Shown piece by piece: positions 17,201 to 23,400 of a stretch of 26,416 nt of DNA. A program made the translations under genes and the position numbers. Origin of the DNA: a virus; the IMG/VR virus record IMGVR_UViG_3300010297_000069, positions 1-26,416 of that record; one strand, given 5' to 3'. The notes beneath the pieces were generated by a model. The model did no database searches. It was not told the origin of the DNA and saw only the letters and a program-made list of their open reading frames with translations. Position 1 is the first letter of the stretch. Every line of letters starts with the position of its first letter.

Positions 17201-18894
17201 CATTATTCTATAATAATCAACTTTTAAGTTTCCAAAAGAACGCCTCTGATGTAACATCATCACTTATTGATTTTGATGCGATTCTTCTAATATATGTCAA
17301 TGGTGTAATGCAAGAACCTAAAGTTTCTTACACATTTGATGGTGGTACAACCTTTAGTTTCACTGAACCACCCAAAAAAGATGATAGGATTGATATTTTC
17401 TTCTATAGAGGAACTAGGAACATTGATAGTTTACAAGTTGATGTTTCCGAAACTGTTAAACCAGGTGATACCTTACAGATTCTAAAAAATGATGGAAATT
17501 CTCAAACTGTTGGTCAATCATCAAGAATTGTAAGTAGTATTTTGTCATCAGATATTGTTGAAACTGGTATCTATCTTGGTGATGGTATTGATGATACTAA
17601 TTATAAACCTGTTGATTGGACAAAACAAAAGAGAGATCTATTCATTAATGATCTAGTTGAATCTAAAGCAAGAGATTCACTTGAGGGAATGGTTTTCCCA
17701 ACTGCTAAAATCATTAAGAATTTCAGCAATACTGATCAAGAAATTTTTGTGGATGACGCACAATTCTTTAACTATGAAGAAAATGAATCAACGGTTGAAA
17801 TTCAGCAGGTTAATGGATTATTAATTGCAAATAATCAGGACCCAGTTTCTGCTGGTTTATCTGCTGTTGTTTCTGGTCTTGGAACAATTTCGTCCATTGA
17901 TGTGATTGATGGTGGTAGTGGTTACACACCATCTTCAACAGTAACACTAAAAATTGGAAAACCAATTGGTGGAATTGGAACTGTATTTAAAGCAGACATC
18001 ATTGACAGAGTTGGAACACTTGGTATTGGATCTGATGTAATCATTGGAATCAATACAGAATCTATAAAGATTGGTCAAACTTTAAAAGCAATTCCAAATA
18101 TCCTGGATACATCCACAACAGTTATTGGCATTGCCGCCACAGATGGTGGCAACATCACACTTAGCAAATCTGCATCTAATACTGTAGAATTTGTAAATGG
18201 TTTTGAGTTTGGTAGATATCAGGAGCAGTCACTTGCTGCCGCAACAGCATCTGTAAATTCATCTGGAATCGTAACTCTTACTTCTATTACAACTGCTGGT
18301 GCAGGATATACTTCATCCACACTACCAACTGTTATTGCACCTCTACCAAATGTTCAAAAGGAGTTAATTAGTGGCATTAGATTCGTTGAGGGATTTGCTG
18401 GAATTATAACTGGTATTGGAACAACATCTGGCACTGGTGGAAATCCACTAGCACTTAAATTTAACGTTTCATTTGATGCAAATGCTGATTTTGATAAATT
18501 AGTCATTGGATATCCAATCAAAGTTACCCAAACTAGTGTTGGACTGGGAGTTACTTCTATTGATAGTCAAGATAGTTCTATAGTGGGTATTGGATCAACA
18601 TTCGTTGATAACATATATTATGTACATGCGGTGTCTAAGAATGCATTTACAGGAATTATAACTAGTAACATTCTTTCATCAACAGATACAACTGGTATTG
18701 TTGCAATATCAAGTGATTTTGCTGGTAGATTCTCTTGGGGAAGATTGGCAGGATTTACAAGATCCTCAGAATCAATTTCTGTTGCTGTTACTGGGTTAAA
18801 TGTTGATTCTGGATTATCGACCTTCCCATCAATTCAGAGACGTGGATTTGGATTAAGAGACCTTGGTGCTCTAAGAAAAGAGTTACCCAATTAA
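5230..18894 (+). CDS. gp7: Giant gp7-like baseplate wedge protein
   Basis: This is one uninterrupted 4,554-codon gene between gp6 and gp8, the place of T4 gene 7 (1,032 aa). Two blocks resemble the C-terminal part of T4 gp7 as I recall it: FYQSKGTDESFRILFNVLY (200-218) and NNDYYQNLSYTIKSPQTW (2420-2437) running into VHPTGM (2448-2453). The 2,200 residues between them and the 2,100 after them are Thr/Ser/Gly/Asn-rich beta modules: G-x-G-Y repeats (about 744-747, 1125-1128, 1163-1166, 4229-4232 and others), 'IDDE...RG' modules (85-137 and 3240-3310), a YHYH domain (about 1205-1350), His-Gly-Leu/Phe modules, a Gly-Ile-Gly-Thr tract (2995-3118), a three-copy Cys repeat (3508-3845) and a VNGVMQEP segment near 4020. 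It ends RRGFGLRDLGALRKELPN. No membrane segment or signal is visible. GAGG (5222-5225) lies four bases before the ATG. It is probably a wedge scaffold with outward host-facing arms; the gp7 label rests on position and the two blocks. Confidence 0.85.
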   Translation: MITTGFESRVKIQQIVDNQLPEFILSESPKAVDFLKQYYISQEFQGAPVDIAENLDQYLNLNNLTPEVISGFTSTTSAVSSTDTTVNVESTKGFPQEYGLFKIDDEIFTYTGITTNSFTGCVRGFSGITTYRSNINAEELIFSTSSAATHSGVSRVTNLSVQFLKEFYRKIKVLLAPGFEDVDFVSELDVNKFIKQVKNFYQSKGTDESFRILFNVLYGSTPKILNLEEFLLKPSSAEYRRRQTLITEVLEGDPNNMAGQMLKSSDETAAGPISEVEIITRNRKTFYKIQLFSGYNEQSLIEGEFKITPSTNATDEVSIGSSIITVDSTIGFSTAGQLYIGKNVVSYSDKNINQFFGVSTPAGIGVSVGISTADKIYAESTVFGYENGDLNKKVNLRVTGILSDLEKTDDYTLLLEGDKIPVRNLGEEIKNENLDKKQFTFNTWIYNVRTRYEIDSFTNNELTLFENPDKSSLRVDDRVDILNRGSEQAVLLNVRVNAIAGKLVTLDTNIPANIASDTRLSIRRRYEYASSSPLSLSGDKILANVQNTYNDNDEFLYVASNSLPSYQLTKNISTIDINITSSSNLNSIFGGLSSVTAKYTTLSFANNVPFITGDAVIYHTTGTAISGLESGRKYYVQLVGTSKNTIRLFNARSFINTDKYVEFSQYSTPSTHSFTLEQHYQKSLSFKKSLSKFPLNPNIQSGTSKKTIAGQVGTLINGVEILSYKSNDYIYYGPLEGIKVFNSGTGYDVINPPTVKVNPPTVGIGTTALVQAVVRGSFSEVKVDPQNFNITRVLSVTAKGGNGSGAELEAVVTKQFRELDFNASQVGVAATGGVDIADDTITFTLEHNLTSGQAIVYNPSGNSPLGIGSFNGSNADSGRTLINGSVYYPQVVNTKTIYLYESLTDYNAGINTVGFTTIGTGGLHKFRLFEEKNVISEIKVVKPGSGYENRKLKVKPIGISTIHSTVTFNKHGFNDGDLVKYSFDGTAISGLSTSNQYHILKIDDNKFRLANAGPVNVSAARTEFDRRNYVKLESTGSGFQNFAFPEVSIEINAEYVGSGNTIIATPIVTGEIVDLYLYEEGTNYGSDVFNFHKRPIVKIDAGGGSQFKAIHRDGRIIAVDIQNGGKGYTAAPELSVRGTGNGAKLRAVVTDGKVTDVVILNEGSGYEEKSTVIVPTSLGRNCVIEADVRRLTVNNFSRFGDQCFSEYQDNLSYGVVGYSTVREGSAFDDPIESTGHSRVIGWAKDGNPIYGPYGYEDPRDNNSQIRILKSGYSASLANIANRPSDTLFPLGFFVEDHKFNDSGDLDTHNGRFAKTPEFPNGVYAYHVGISSQVGSSGKLDPLFPYFIGDTFRSEPVSEILDQSFDFNNSSLVRNTFPHRVSRPYSGSDFLLESNEFLNQTSIVESASTGTVDSLAIVNSGSDYMIGNSVTFDNSGTAGGGASAEVVEVEGKQISEIETSFIKYPNSTIIRESSDVIRVYTKQKHDFIDGDRIQIGAASTFVSGLVDNHIIGVGSATGRISIAVNANTGVSTDIYPTSVSPRVSAGSIIGIGTETLTVLNVFDNVLRVKRGLEGTTHAIGSTITYYEDSFTIPLETEGFDSFKNFKTYFNPVESVGIGTTSGFEYQQDFNIGVSPKSISLPHQAIYLPNHKFRTGQKLTLNKPSSGNSLTVGVTSTSTTFNLPASGLTEDVYVVNKGKDFIGIVTQVGLTTNSTGLFFPTATASDSYEYFFETQESELTATAKQITTKVSISTVHGLEFGDRISLEVVPNLTLGQYGEFDSYSGRRQLSEISIKYNSDFDKILVNPIGFSSSSVKSFNNTLGLGSHGLFTGDKVFYNAENGSIASGLSTGLYYVLRKDDDNIQLGETKNDVFAKPPRVVSIASTGGADQELSMINPRIDVTNNNTVYINVSDASLTDYNLKLYYDNQLSNEFVSTGSTSEFSLETLKTTAGITTAHKILFGNNLPTKLFYTLEKDGVDIAPDTDVKDYSQILYRDSLYNRDYKVFGIGSTTFSISLPVVPEKLKYTKEQCKTLKYKTNSKNASGPISKLSILYGGSEYKKLPRVTGITTGTALSVGSNAIIRPDTTTIGKLNKFRILNEGFEYSIDRTLRPQAEVPRLIRLAGSYKITNVEVISGGKNYISAPDITIVNMYTKKAESAGALQLTSSFDGNTIVSIDILDEPKGLDNVEHRIFTERNSNGVSVEKIVSYNKTTGIVELELSTPPIGGFTTPPFKAGDKIFVEGLVKKVITSNLGVVSSPGNGFNSRDNNYEFFEVTEFINSNPAVLKYNIGEFTNDAGDIAGTGSTFGIQTQFTQIINKANYPVFAVTLEPSLFFISEPLQVNGIDSNLVVQSTYKDFIKVLGDYPVKEGDIILGKTSGISATVNVLDTNKGRYKISGINKIRYGWGDNVGMLNNDLQVMPNNDYYQNLSYTIKSPQTWNQIRDFVNKMVHPTGMKNFADTEILSKSNAGFGTITDSFVSPVLDFISERRVDTINNFDLVLDYDPTVDSSRYILFQNKRLTDYVECRTNRVLQIDDISGQFSSSEFNKETFVAAVEYPITNFYGKFLVQIIDEDKTSSQLSEVVVMNDYTNTYTLDRATLFTDVKLGDLVGSFADSGDPALRFDPVDANNFNYNLKVYTENFDVGNVNVGTGFTDFGFGRINSKVETVGPASGNGILGPSTTVFEALANEFDTFYSYAHVVDLGTNKQNYFEIAAHKDASDNTYTSELFYDTSNTSVSTVGIGTFTTVVENGIIKLNYTNENSTNNVAVRVKTVGIGSTAAGVGTYRYLVDGQLPGTESTAKFGTSYANVTGISTVYTYSIENESSQKALVKVSVGNTVSLHNLYMISDQLRVDLEESPFLSVGTNIGIGTFSSEVDGTNVNLIFHPDSAFASDTVTVQLFNTTIYTDQDEFNFPSDLEYGNANESLSNAFYGSINNFGKDRTAFDLNYKGIPIYQKTFNPSQTTNWDKATGIFSIDDHFFETGEELIYEPFSTLSGIAATAVGIGTTTVSGTIFTGDVITGFSTITGVAAASTEKILVSSIILGPSIAANTTVTGIGTTNTFFVGNVVAVGSSVITGIANTGLIKVGSGIFSGNNVGVGTVVSVGLNSITSTEVITGGDNRIYFSSDINYGVTLSNPGTATTFRQVYTTGITTDIMPETVYAIRVSKDQFKLTGTAGGSGIGFTFTSEGSGNRHKLTMKKKLEKALITIDGVSQYPIAYTPLSFELSENTPSGTGTIGAGVTFLRLSGISSVRPRDILKIDDEFLNITNVGLATTATGPITGVGTIPVVNVTRGFVGTSSTTHVDGSTVRIYKGSFNIVENKIHFTEAPDGKGNNNRLNASQLALPKSSFNGRVYLRQDYTGNKIYDDISLGFNGIGRTFTVYREGENATGLEAGSSIVFINDVFQTPNTPNNAGNNYDFNEGVGVSSITFTGVKRPGTDEILTVDSDVNQNQIPRGGVIISVASTGGIGYAPLVGAQVDAEIGAGKSISNIVGIPTYGRKVYSISTASYDNTTGVLEITTNGNHGFIGLGQRVYLENLEFACDVAHAGVTTTIFPDNTQGFDYPITGITSGTTFTTKVGVSTIAHSYVGFGSVREYFNNNRHNFGSGYRGQVGVAITDEIYEHRFVRATTGAVTGTGGPFTPTNAVYDSLTGTLTLTIPSHGRSSGNVQLVQDSLVFTCSRDNHATEHTYPRATDPAGGAVNLAITVIDSDTLSVNVGVGGGAGTGAVITAEVVPNTYRFESAVANAVNVQSGAESGNEKTPTDATYDPETGLLTLTVSGHGLSTNDTITLDANSLIFRCAGDNFQTDNPYPRPGKDPVAGVTTAVTVTDVNTFTLNVGYSPAHTGGSLFFTIADGGSNYVNPVISVDDPAYENLNFTGISRLGIGNTSQTGVGLSMTFDIAPRSNSVGIGTSLFEVKEYIITKPGYSYRLNDVFEPVGLVTDYRLINVVDPITFTVTEVFSDSFSSIQLGEFDYIDSISILQDGVRKRFPLFYNNQLLSFQKNASDVTSSLIDFDAILLIYVNGVMQEPKVSYTFDGGTTFSFTEPPKKDDRIDIFFYRGTRNIDSLQVDVSETVKPGDTLQILKNDGNSQTVGQSSRIVSSILSSDIVETGIYLGDGIDDTNYKPVDWTKQKRDLFINDLVESKARDSLEGMVFPTAKIIKNFSNTDQEIFVDDAQFFNYEENESTVEIQQVNGLLIANNQDPVSAGLSAVVSGLGTISSIDVIDGGSGYTPSSTVTLKIGKPIGGIGTVFKADIIDRVGTLGIGSDVIIGINTESIKIGQTLKAIPNILDTSTTVIGIAATDGGNITLSKSASNTVEFVNGFEFGRYQEQSLAAATASVNSSGIVTLTSITTAGAGYTSSTLPTVIAPLPNVQKELISGIRFVEGFAGIITGIGTTSGTGGNPLALKFNVSFDANADFDKLVIGYPIKVTQTSVGLGVTSIDSQDSSIVGIGSTFVDNIYYVHAVSKNAFTGIITSNILSSTDTTGIVAISSDFAGRFSWGRLAGFTRSSESISVAVTGLNVDSGLSTFPSIQRRGFGLRDLGALRKELPN
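8842..9279 (+). other. YHYH-type domain within giant gp7
   Basis: Residues about 1205-1350 of the giant protein match the YHYH family: GHSRVIGWAKDGNPIYGPYGY (1235-1255), with the G-W-A-x-D-G-x-P-I-Y-G-P core intact, then LDTHNGRF, YAYHVG (1323-1328) and the closing LFPYFIGD (1342-1349). The name-giving Tyr-His-Tyr-His reads Tyr-Ala-Tyr-His here, so the first His is missing. The family is found in secreted and surface proteins of bacteria; its biochemical role is not established to my knowledge. Confidence 0.7.
15751..16764 (+). repeat. Three-copy protein repeat with one Cys each, inside giant gp7
   Basis: Three successive segments begin at Y3509, Y3647 and Y3767 of the giant protein. Each has the pattern Tyr-Asp-x-x-T-G-x-L-x-(I/L)-T...H-G...L-x-F-x-C-x-x-D (first copy: F-A-C-D). 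Examples are YDNTTGVLEITTNGNHGF, YDSLTGTLTLTIPSHG and YDPETGLLTLTVSGHG. Copies 2 and 3 share a Tyr-Pro-Arg...Asp-Pro stretch and a closing T-x-x-V-N-V-G or T-L-N-V-G strand; copy 1 is diverged there. The copies differ at base level, so the duplication is old. Each holds a single Cys (3542, 3679, 3800). Confidence 0.75.
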
Positions 18895-18896
18895 CT

Positions 18897-18904
18897 TATA
18901 AATA
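18897..18904 (+). promoter_or_regulatory. T4-type late promoter for gp8
   Basis: An exact TATAAATA begins two bases after the stop codon of the giant gene and lies 18 bases before the gp8 ATG (18923). The transcript leader would be only about ten bases, with no evident Shine-Dalgarno, as at gp25. Confidence 0.72.
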
Positions 18905-18922
18905 TAGAAAAAAGCTAGCAAT

Positions 18923-20482
18923 ATGGCTGCCATTGTCACAGATCAGTTTAGAATATTAAACGCAAGTAATTTTGTAGAATCCGTTAGTGATCCTAACAAT
19001 TCTTATTATGTATTTTTAAGTCTGCCAAACCCAGGCATTGTTGGTTTTGGACGTTCGGATACTTGGGATACAAATACACCTGCTCCGATTGATAATTTAA
19101 ATTATCTGTCTCATGTAAAAGACACGATGATTTTTGGTAAAAAAATCACAAAAAATGATATTCGCAGACTGGTTAGACGTGTAGATTGGAAAGAAGGTAC
19201 TGTATATGAAATGTACCGCCATGATTATAGTGTCACAAATCCATCACCACAGACAAATTCTGCCCGACTGTATGATGCAAATTACTATGTAATGAATAGT
19301 GATTTTAGAGTTTATATTTGCATTGAGAATGGTTCTTCGGCAGCAAACAGATCTGGTAATTTTTCTCAGGATGAACCAACATTTGTCGATCTAGAACCAT
19401 CTAGAGCAGGTGAAAGTGGTGATGGTTATATTTGGAAATATCTATTTACTGTTTCCCCAAGTGATATCATTAAGTTTGATTCTATCGAATATATTCCAGT
19501 ACCAAACGATTGGGAAACCAGCACTGATTCTCAAATAATTGCAATGAGAGAGAATGGAGATTCTCTAGTTAATGAGAATCAAATTAAAACAGTATATATC
19601 GAGAACCAAGGTTCTGGATACAATACAACTGAAGCAGAATTGGACATTCTTGGTGATGGTGAAGGTGGAAGAGTTGTTGTTGATGTAACAGGTGGAAAAA
19701 TTACCGATGTTACTGTTTCTTCTGGTGGAAAAAATTATTCTTATGGAAGAATAGATCTTTCTACAATTAACTCTGGTTCCACGGGATTTGCAAATTTAAT
19801 TCCAATTATTCCACCATCCAGAGGACATGGTTATGATATCTATAATGAGTTAGGTGCGGATCGCGTTCTTGTTTATGCTCGTTTTGATGATTCCACAAAA
19901 GATTTTCCATTAGATACCAGATTTGCACAGATTGGTATTATTAAAAATCCAACACAAATTGGATCTGCAAGCACTATCTTCACAGAAAATAAATTTTCAA
20001 ATCTTAAGGGATTAAAACTAACTTCAGTTGCAACACCATCTGATGCAGTTCCTGGAAATCAAATTTTCCAAACGATAACTGGTATTGGAACTGCTACTGG
20101 GTATATTGCATCATATGACGATGAAACACAGGTTCTAAAGTATTTCCAAGATAGATCTCTTTATTTTAATAGTGGGTCATATGATCAGAAGGACTCTAAA
20201 ACAGTAAATACTGAATCTTTAAAAATTGATTTTAGAGCATCTGGTGGAGGAACTATTACATCTCAAAATAGTTTTAGTGGAACTATTGATGGATCTTTTA
20301 CTGGAATTACCACCCAAATTACATCAACAAAAAATGTAAATCTGGATGTTCAGTTTACTAACGGGGTTTCTTCTCCCGAGATAAATAAAGGATCGGGGCA
20401 AATAATTTATTTGGATAATAGACCTCGTGTTTCTAGAAACCCACGACAAAAAGAAGATATTAAAATAGTACTGGAATTCTAA
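18923..20482 (+). CDS. gp8: Baseplate wedge subunit gp8
   Basis: The 519-residue protein is longer than T4 gp8 (334 aa) but shares its landmarks in order: IVTDQFRILNASNF near the start, GFGRSDTWD (46-54), the Arg-Arg-x-Asp-Trp of RLVRRVDWKEGT, GDGYIWKYLFTVSPSD (about 172-187), EYIPVPNDW, FAQIGIIKNPTQIG, and at the C-terminus IIYLDNRPRVSRNPRQKEDI followed by KIVLEF. The extra length includes a module near 223-300 with two G-S-G-Y-like turns (G230-S-G-Y233 and GGKNY), of the same type as in the giant gp7, and a beta-rich insert near 370-490 before the conserved end. In T4, gp8 is a dimer on the outer wedge that contacts gp7, gp6 and gp10. It has its own late promoter at 18897. The next gene starts four bases after its stop. 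Confidence 0.93.
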   Translation: MAAIVTDQFRILNASNFVESVSDPNNSYYVFLSLPNPGIVGFGRSDTWDTNTPAPIDNLNYLSHVKDTMIFGKKITKNDIRRLVRRVDWKEGTVYEMYRHDYSVTNPSPQTNSARLYDANYYVMNSDFRVYICIENGSSAANRSGNFSQDEPTFVDLEPSRAGESGDGYIWKYLFTVSPSDIIKFDSIEYIPVPNDWETSTDSQIIAMRENGDSLVNENQIKTVYIENQGSGYNTTEAELDILGDGEGGRVVVDVTGGKITDVTVSSGGKNYSYGRIDLSTINSGSTGFANLIPIIPPSRGHGYDIYNELGADRVLVYARFDDSTKDFPLDTRFAQIGIIKNPTQIGSASTIFTENKFSNLKGLKLTSVATPSDAVPGNQIFQTITGIGTATGYIASYDDETQVLKYFQDRSLYFNSGSYDQKDSKTVNTESLKIDFRASGGGTITSQNSFSGTIDGSFTGITTQITSTKNVNLDVQFTNGVSSPEINKGSGQIIYLDNRPRVSRNPRQKEDIKIVLEF

Positions 20483-20486
20483 AAAG

Positions 20487-23400
20487 ATGTCACAAAAAAC
20501 AAATCTTAATGTAACCCCATATTATGATGATTTTGATGCACAAGACAATTACTATAGAGTTCTATTCAAACCAGGGTTCCCTGTTCAGTCTAGAGAACTA
20601 ACAACTCTACAGTCAATTTTACAAAATCAGATCAAATCCTTTGGAAGCAGCATCTTTAAGGATGGATCTGTTGTAATTCCAGGAAACGTAAGTTACAACT
20701 CATCATATCATTCTGTTAAAATTAATCCAACTCATGTTGGATTGAGTGTAGGTTTATATTTAAAAGAGTTAGTTGGAAAGAAAATAAAGGGTCAAACCTC
20801 ACAATTGAGTGCTGTTGTACAGCATGTCATTACAAGTACTGAGTCGGAAACAGACGATTACACATTATACGTAAAATATACAACTGCAGACTCTGATTTT
20901 GCCATCACTGAATTTAGAGATGGTGAGACTTTGATTCTAGAAGAAAATTTGGTATATGGAAACACAACTATTAGTACTGGAGATACTTTTGCAACCTTAA
21001 TTGCAGCAGATGCAACTGCGGTTGCCTCTTCAGTTTCTATTGAGCAAGGTATTTACTTTATAAGAGGACATTTTGTTCTCGTTGATTCTGGAACGATAGT
21101 ATTAGATCAATATACAAATACACCTTCATATAGAGTTGGTCTGTCAATTACAGAATCACTTATTGATGCACAGGAAGATAATAATCTTTATGATAATGCC
21201 AGAGGATTTTCAAACTATGCTGCACCTGGTGCTGATAGACTAAAAATTTCTGCAACTTTGTCCAAGAAAAGACTCACTGATGTTGATGATAAAAATTTTG
21301 TAGAGATTTTACGTGTATCTGATGGAATAGTTAAAAAAATACAAGATACTAGCAACTATTCACAAATAAAAGAATATATTGCAAAAAGAACATATGAAGA
21401 ATCTGGTGATTATGCAGTAGATCCGTTTAGGATTGAGATTGATGATTCTCTAAATGATAGATTAAATAGTGATGGTGTATTTTTCTCAAATCAAAGAACT
21501 GAGCAAGGAAATACTCCATCAGAAGATTTACTTGCACTGAAAGTTTCTCCAGGTAAGGCATATGTAAGAGGTTTTGATATTGAGAAAACTTCTACAACTA
21601 TTATCGATGTAGACAAACCAAGAGATATTCTAGAAGTTAAGAATACAACAGTCCCATTTGAGATGGGTAATAAATTAGTTGTCAACAACGTCGAAGGAAC
21701 TCCATACATTGGTCTTGACAATAACTTTAAAGTAGACTTACACTACAGAAGAAGACCTGTTGGTTCTGGTGCAACAATTGGTCAAGCAAGAATATACTCT
21801 TTTGGTGTAAGTGATGCATCCTATCAAAATGCATCTACAGAATTTGATCTGTATCTTTTCGATATACAGACTTATACCATTTTAACTCTTAATAATGGAG
21901 CAACTCTTGCACAAGTTCCCGTAGGATCATATGTAAAAGGTTTGAGCAGTGGCGCAACTGGATATGTTGTAGAACATGCAGGAACGGAATTTAAACTTAA
22001 TCAAACTTCTGGAACTTTTATTCAAGATGAAGAAGTTTCACTTAACGGTGATCCAACACTAACAAGATCAATCCAGTCACTTACAGTTTACGGTGCAAGT
22101 GATGTTAGAGCAGTCTTCCAATCATATGAGTCTGTTGCAGGATTAACTACATCCTTTATTGCAGATGCAAAATTAAATTTACAAACTCTCCCCGGATTTA
22201 AAGTAACAGATACACTTGCTATTGATTCTGCATCTGGTGTTGCAACTTGTGCAGGTAGAACTTTTGCGGGTATCAAAACCGAGACAATTATTTCATATCA
22301 AGTTGCTGGAGAATCAATACCTCGTTATAACAGAGTTGAGAGTGTATCTTCAGATGGTCTTTCATTAACTCTACAGAATATAACTGGTGTCTCTAATGTT
22401 AACCTTGGTGGTATCGGAAATGGTTCGTTTACATTTAATGTCGGTGTACCAAAAATCACAAATAGTGATAAAGCACAATTATATGCACCATTAAATTCTA
22501 AAAACATTTCTGATGTTTCTCTCGCGGGTTCTGATCTTACTATAGTTCGCCAAGTTTCCGGCAAAACAACTTCTGCAACAGGAACTTTAAGTATTACATT
22601 AGCAGATACTGGAATTTCTGATGCTGTATTCGAACCATTTGATGCAGAGAGATATTCTGTTGTCTATGAAGCAGATGGTGATATTGATCCATTAACTTCA
22701 GAAAAGTTTGTTCTTGATGGTACCGGAACTTCAATCAATCTTGCTGGTTTAGAAGCAGGTGTAAATGTTACTGTTAATGTAACTCTTAAGAAGAGCAATA
22801 TTAAAACAAAACAAAAGGTATACACTAGAAGTCAAAAAACCGAGGTTATTAGAACAGTTGGTTCTGCAACAACAATTACCTCTGGATTAACTCAATCATC
22901 CAGGTTTGGATTGAGAGTTGAGGATGAAATAATTTCTCTCAACACTGCAGATGTTAATGATATCGTTGCCATTTACGAATCTGTTGATAGTGGATCTGTA
23001 TCTCTAGACAGATTAACATTCTCTTCTGGGTTAAATCTCAATACAGAATCAATTCTTGGTGAAAAAATTACGGGTCAAACTAGTGGTGCAGTTGCACAAA
23101 TAGTTACTAGGGTTTCTTCAACTGTAATAGAATTTGTATATTTAAATTCCAATAAGTTTGTTATCGGGGAAACTGTTAAATTTGAGGAATCTGGATTATC
23201 TGGATCCCCAACTATAGTTACCAAAGGATCTTACATCAATAGAACAAATCAATATATCCTGGATAATGGACAAAGAGAACAGTTCTATGATTATTCTAGA
23301 ATTATTAGAAAATCTACAAATGTACCGACTAACAAATTGCTTGTGATTTTTAACAAGTATACTGTTCCAACTAATGACTCTGGACATGTGTACACTGTTA

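Noticed and set aside
5230-18894. Frameshift or artificial fusion of several genes explaining the 4,554-residue length
   Set aside because: The frame is open throughout with one continuous style of codon use, repeat families cross the whole length, and the end has a proper stop followed by a late promoter; no sign of a join was seen.
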